Assembly (NCBI GenBank): GCA_049656905.1
Contig: JBASMO010000264.1
Span: forward strand, 1-13,479
DNA: 13,479 nt
Source: DTU018 sp003444615
GTDB lineage: Bacteria > Bacillota > Syntrophomonadia > Syntrophomonadales > Syntrophomonadaceae
Reading direction: 5' to 3'
The notes under the pieces: generated by a model
Database searches by the model: none
What the model was told of the DNA's origin: nothing
The model's input: the letters and a program-made list of their open reading frames with translations, nothing else
Shown here: in pieces, positions 12,584-13,479 of the stretch
Layout: every line of letters starts with the position of its first letter
Numbering within the stretch: position 1 is the first letter of the stretch
Program-made: the position numbers and the translations under genes

Positions 12584-13479
12584 ATGTTTTACCCCTTCTT
12601 GAACAAGGAGCATCCAGATTATCTTGATTCCTCTGTGCTTCTAAACGCATTGCCCCGTCAAGTCCTATTTTATTATTATCATGGAGCAGTAAAGATTACT
12701 GATGAAGTGTATCTTACTCTCCAGCAGGTTTCCTTTGATGATTCGGTTTTATCAGATATGGCTCGGGTATGGCTTAATCTAATTGAAGACTATTTAGAAG
12801 CAGAATCAGATCTGCAGGCATTTGTGAACAGCCCCTACCTAAAAACCATCGGACCTTACTATTACCCGGAAACCAACACCCGCTTCTATTTTTGCAAGCA
12901 GCAGCCTGAGCCTGCCCAAGTCCTAACTGCATTTGACCTGGAAGTGCTTTTCAACCTAGACCAACCGGTAATTATTAACCGTGAATTACAGCAGTATGCT
13001 AAAGGCCGGAAAACGAAAAAAACTTCGGTAGCAGACTTGATTCGTGAGTTAGATATGTTGATACTGGCTCTACTGGAGATTGAGCAGATTAATCGTCATA
13101 CCAACTATTTACGTAAATTCTTAGACCACCGTTATGCTATTGTAGAACAGGAAGATCTGCTTCCTTGTGAGCCAGATGAAATTCCTGATAAGCCTGTCAA
13201 AGAATCGGAGCGGCTGGATAATCTTATTCCTTTTTCCCGGGTACGTTCTTCTTTACGGAAAAAACAAGAGCAGGAAGGCAGCCGTTACAACTATGATGTT
13301 AAGGTTTATTTCATCCGCTACCGGGAATACGAAAAAGCCTGTGACCGCTATAAACGGGTACTGGAAAACTGGTCTATGTATCAACAGGCCCTGTACGACA
13401 GGTGTTTCCAGGATATCAGTGAAGCCGAAGCCAAAATGCAAAAAGCTCAAAAGGCGTTGGACCTGTACAACACGGTTCT
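12584..13479 (+). CDS. Uncharacterised coiled-coil-rich protein, 3' end beyond window
   Basis: An uninterrupted frame of 298 codons runs off the right edge without a stop. It begins at an ATG with a strong AAAAGGAGG (12570-12578) five bases upstream. I do not recognise the family. Residues 1-130 are a mixed, tyrosine-rich region (FYYYHGAVKIT at 29-39; TIGPYYYPETNTRFYF at 88-103) that looks like a compact domain. Residues 145-180 and 235-298 are highly charged, long helices, likely coiled coil. Residues 186-215 are an acidic, proline-containing linker. There is no signal peptide or membrane segment, so it is probably cytoplasmic. It is transcribed divergently from the CMD-HAD unit. Base composition and ribosome site resemble neighbouring genes, giving no sign of recent transfer. 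Confidence 0.75.
   Translation, partial: MFYPFLNKEHPDYLDSSVLLNALPRQVLFYYYHGAVKITDEVYLTLQQVSFDDSVLSDMARVWLNLIEDYLEAESDLQAFVNSPYLKTIGPYYYPETNTRFYFCKQQPEPAQVLTAFDLEVLFNLDQPVIINRELQQYAKGRKTKKTSVADLIRELDMLILALLEIEQINRHTNYLRKFLDHRYAIVEQEDLLPCEPDEIPDKPVKESERLDNLIPFSRVRSSLRKKQEQEGSRYNYDVKVYFIRYREYEKACDRYKRVLENWSMYQQALYDRCFQDISEAEAKMQKAQKALDLYNTV

Noticed and set aside
1..13479. CRISPR array, rRNA or intact insertion sequence
   Set aside because: No regularly spaced direct repeats, rRNA-like sequence or intact transposase with terminal repeats was seen on either strand.

Overview
The window looks like chromosomal core sequence of a spore-forming, anaerobic, moderately AT-rich Firmicute of the class Clostridia. 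A Syntrophomonas- or Desulfotomaculum-like fatty-acid or butyrate metaboliser would fit. The evidence is an alpha/beta-type small acid-soluble spore protein, strong GGAGG ribosome sites, a 3-hydroxybutyryl-CoA dehydrogenase next to a crotonase, a Firmicute-type pyruvate kinase with a C-terminal PEP-utiliser domain, and a TRAP (MtrB) protein. No species assignment can be proven from the sequence alone.

Layout, left to right. (1) Plus strand, 9-856: a stand-alone TOBE (molbindin) gene with a clear terminator, then a small membrane-anchored protein with a peptidoglycan-binding-like C-terminus. (2) 857-1341: a 485-base gene-poor stretch holding a possible decayed transposase fragment and, near its right end, a 19-bp palindrome just upstream of hbd. 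(3) Plus strand, 1342-3036: hbd and an enoyl-CoA hydratase gene, forming the two central steps of beta-oxidation or butyrate metabolism. They end at a 14-bp-stem terminator shared with the convergent pyk gene. (4) Minus strand, 9670 down to 3191: dnaE, mtrB, pfkA, pyk, closely spaced and probably one operon. It joins the DNA polymerase III alpha subunit, a tryptophan-sensing RNA-binding protein and two key glycolytic enzymes. (5) Minus strand, 10925 down to 9836: a helix-turn-helix/TOBE regulator and a YbaK-type aminoacyl-tRNA deacylase-like protein, each with its own -10 element. (6) Minus strand, 12412 down to 11088: a cysteine-free carboxymuconolactone-decarboxylase-like protein, a HAD phosphatase and the spore protein. 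(7) Plus strand from 12584: an unrecognised coiled-coil-rich protein running off the window.

The most interesting part is region 4. TRAP is encoded between dnaE and pfkA. The pfkA leader carries five NAG triplets at 6-7 base intervals across the Shine-Dalgarno and start codon, the type of pattern TRAP reads, overlapping a hairpin. In the same operon, PfkA has Asn at position 103, where the family's Mg-ATP aspartate lies. Pyruvate kinase has Asn instead of His in the LTSH motif of its C-terminal domain, the motif linked in Bacillus subtilis to control of DnaE-dependent replication. These are concrete, testable oddities; a functional system is an inference.
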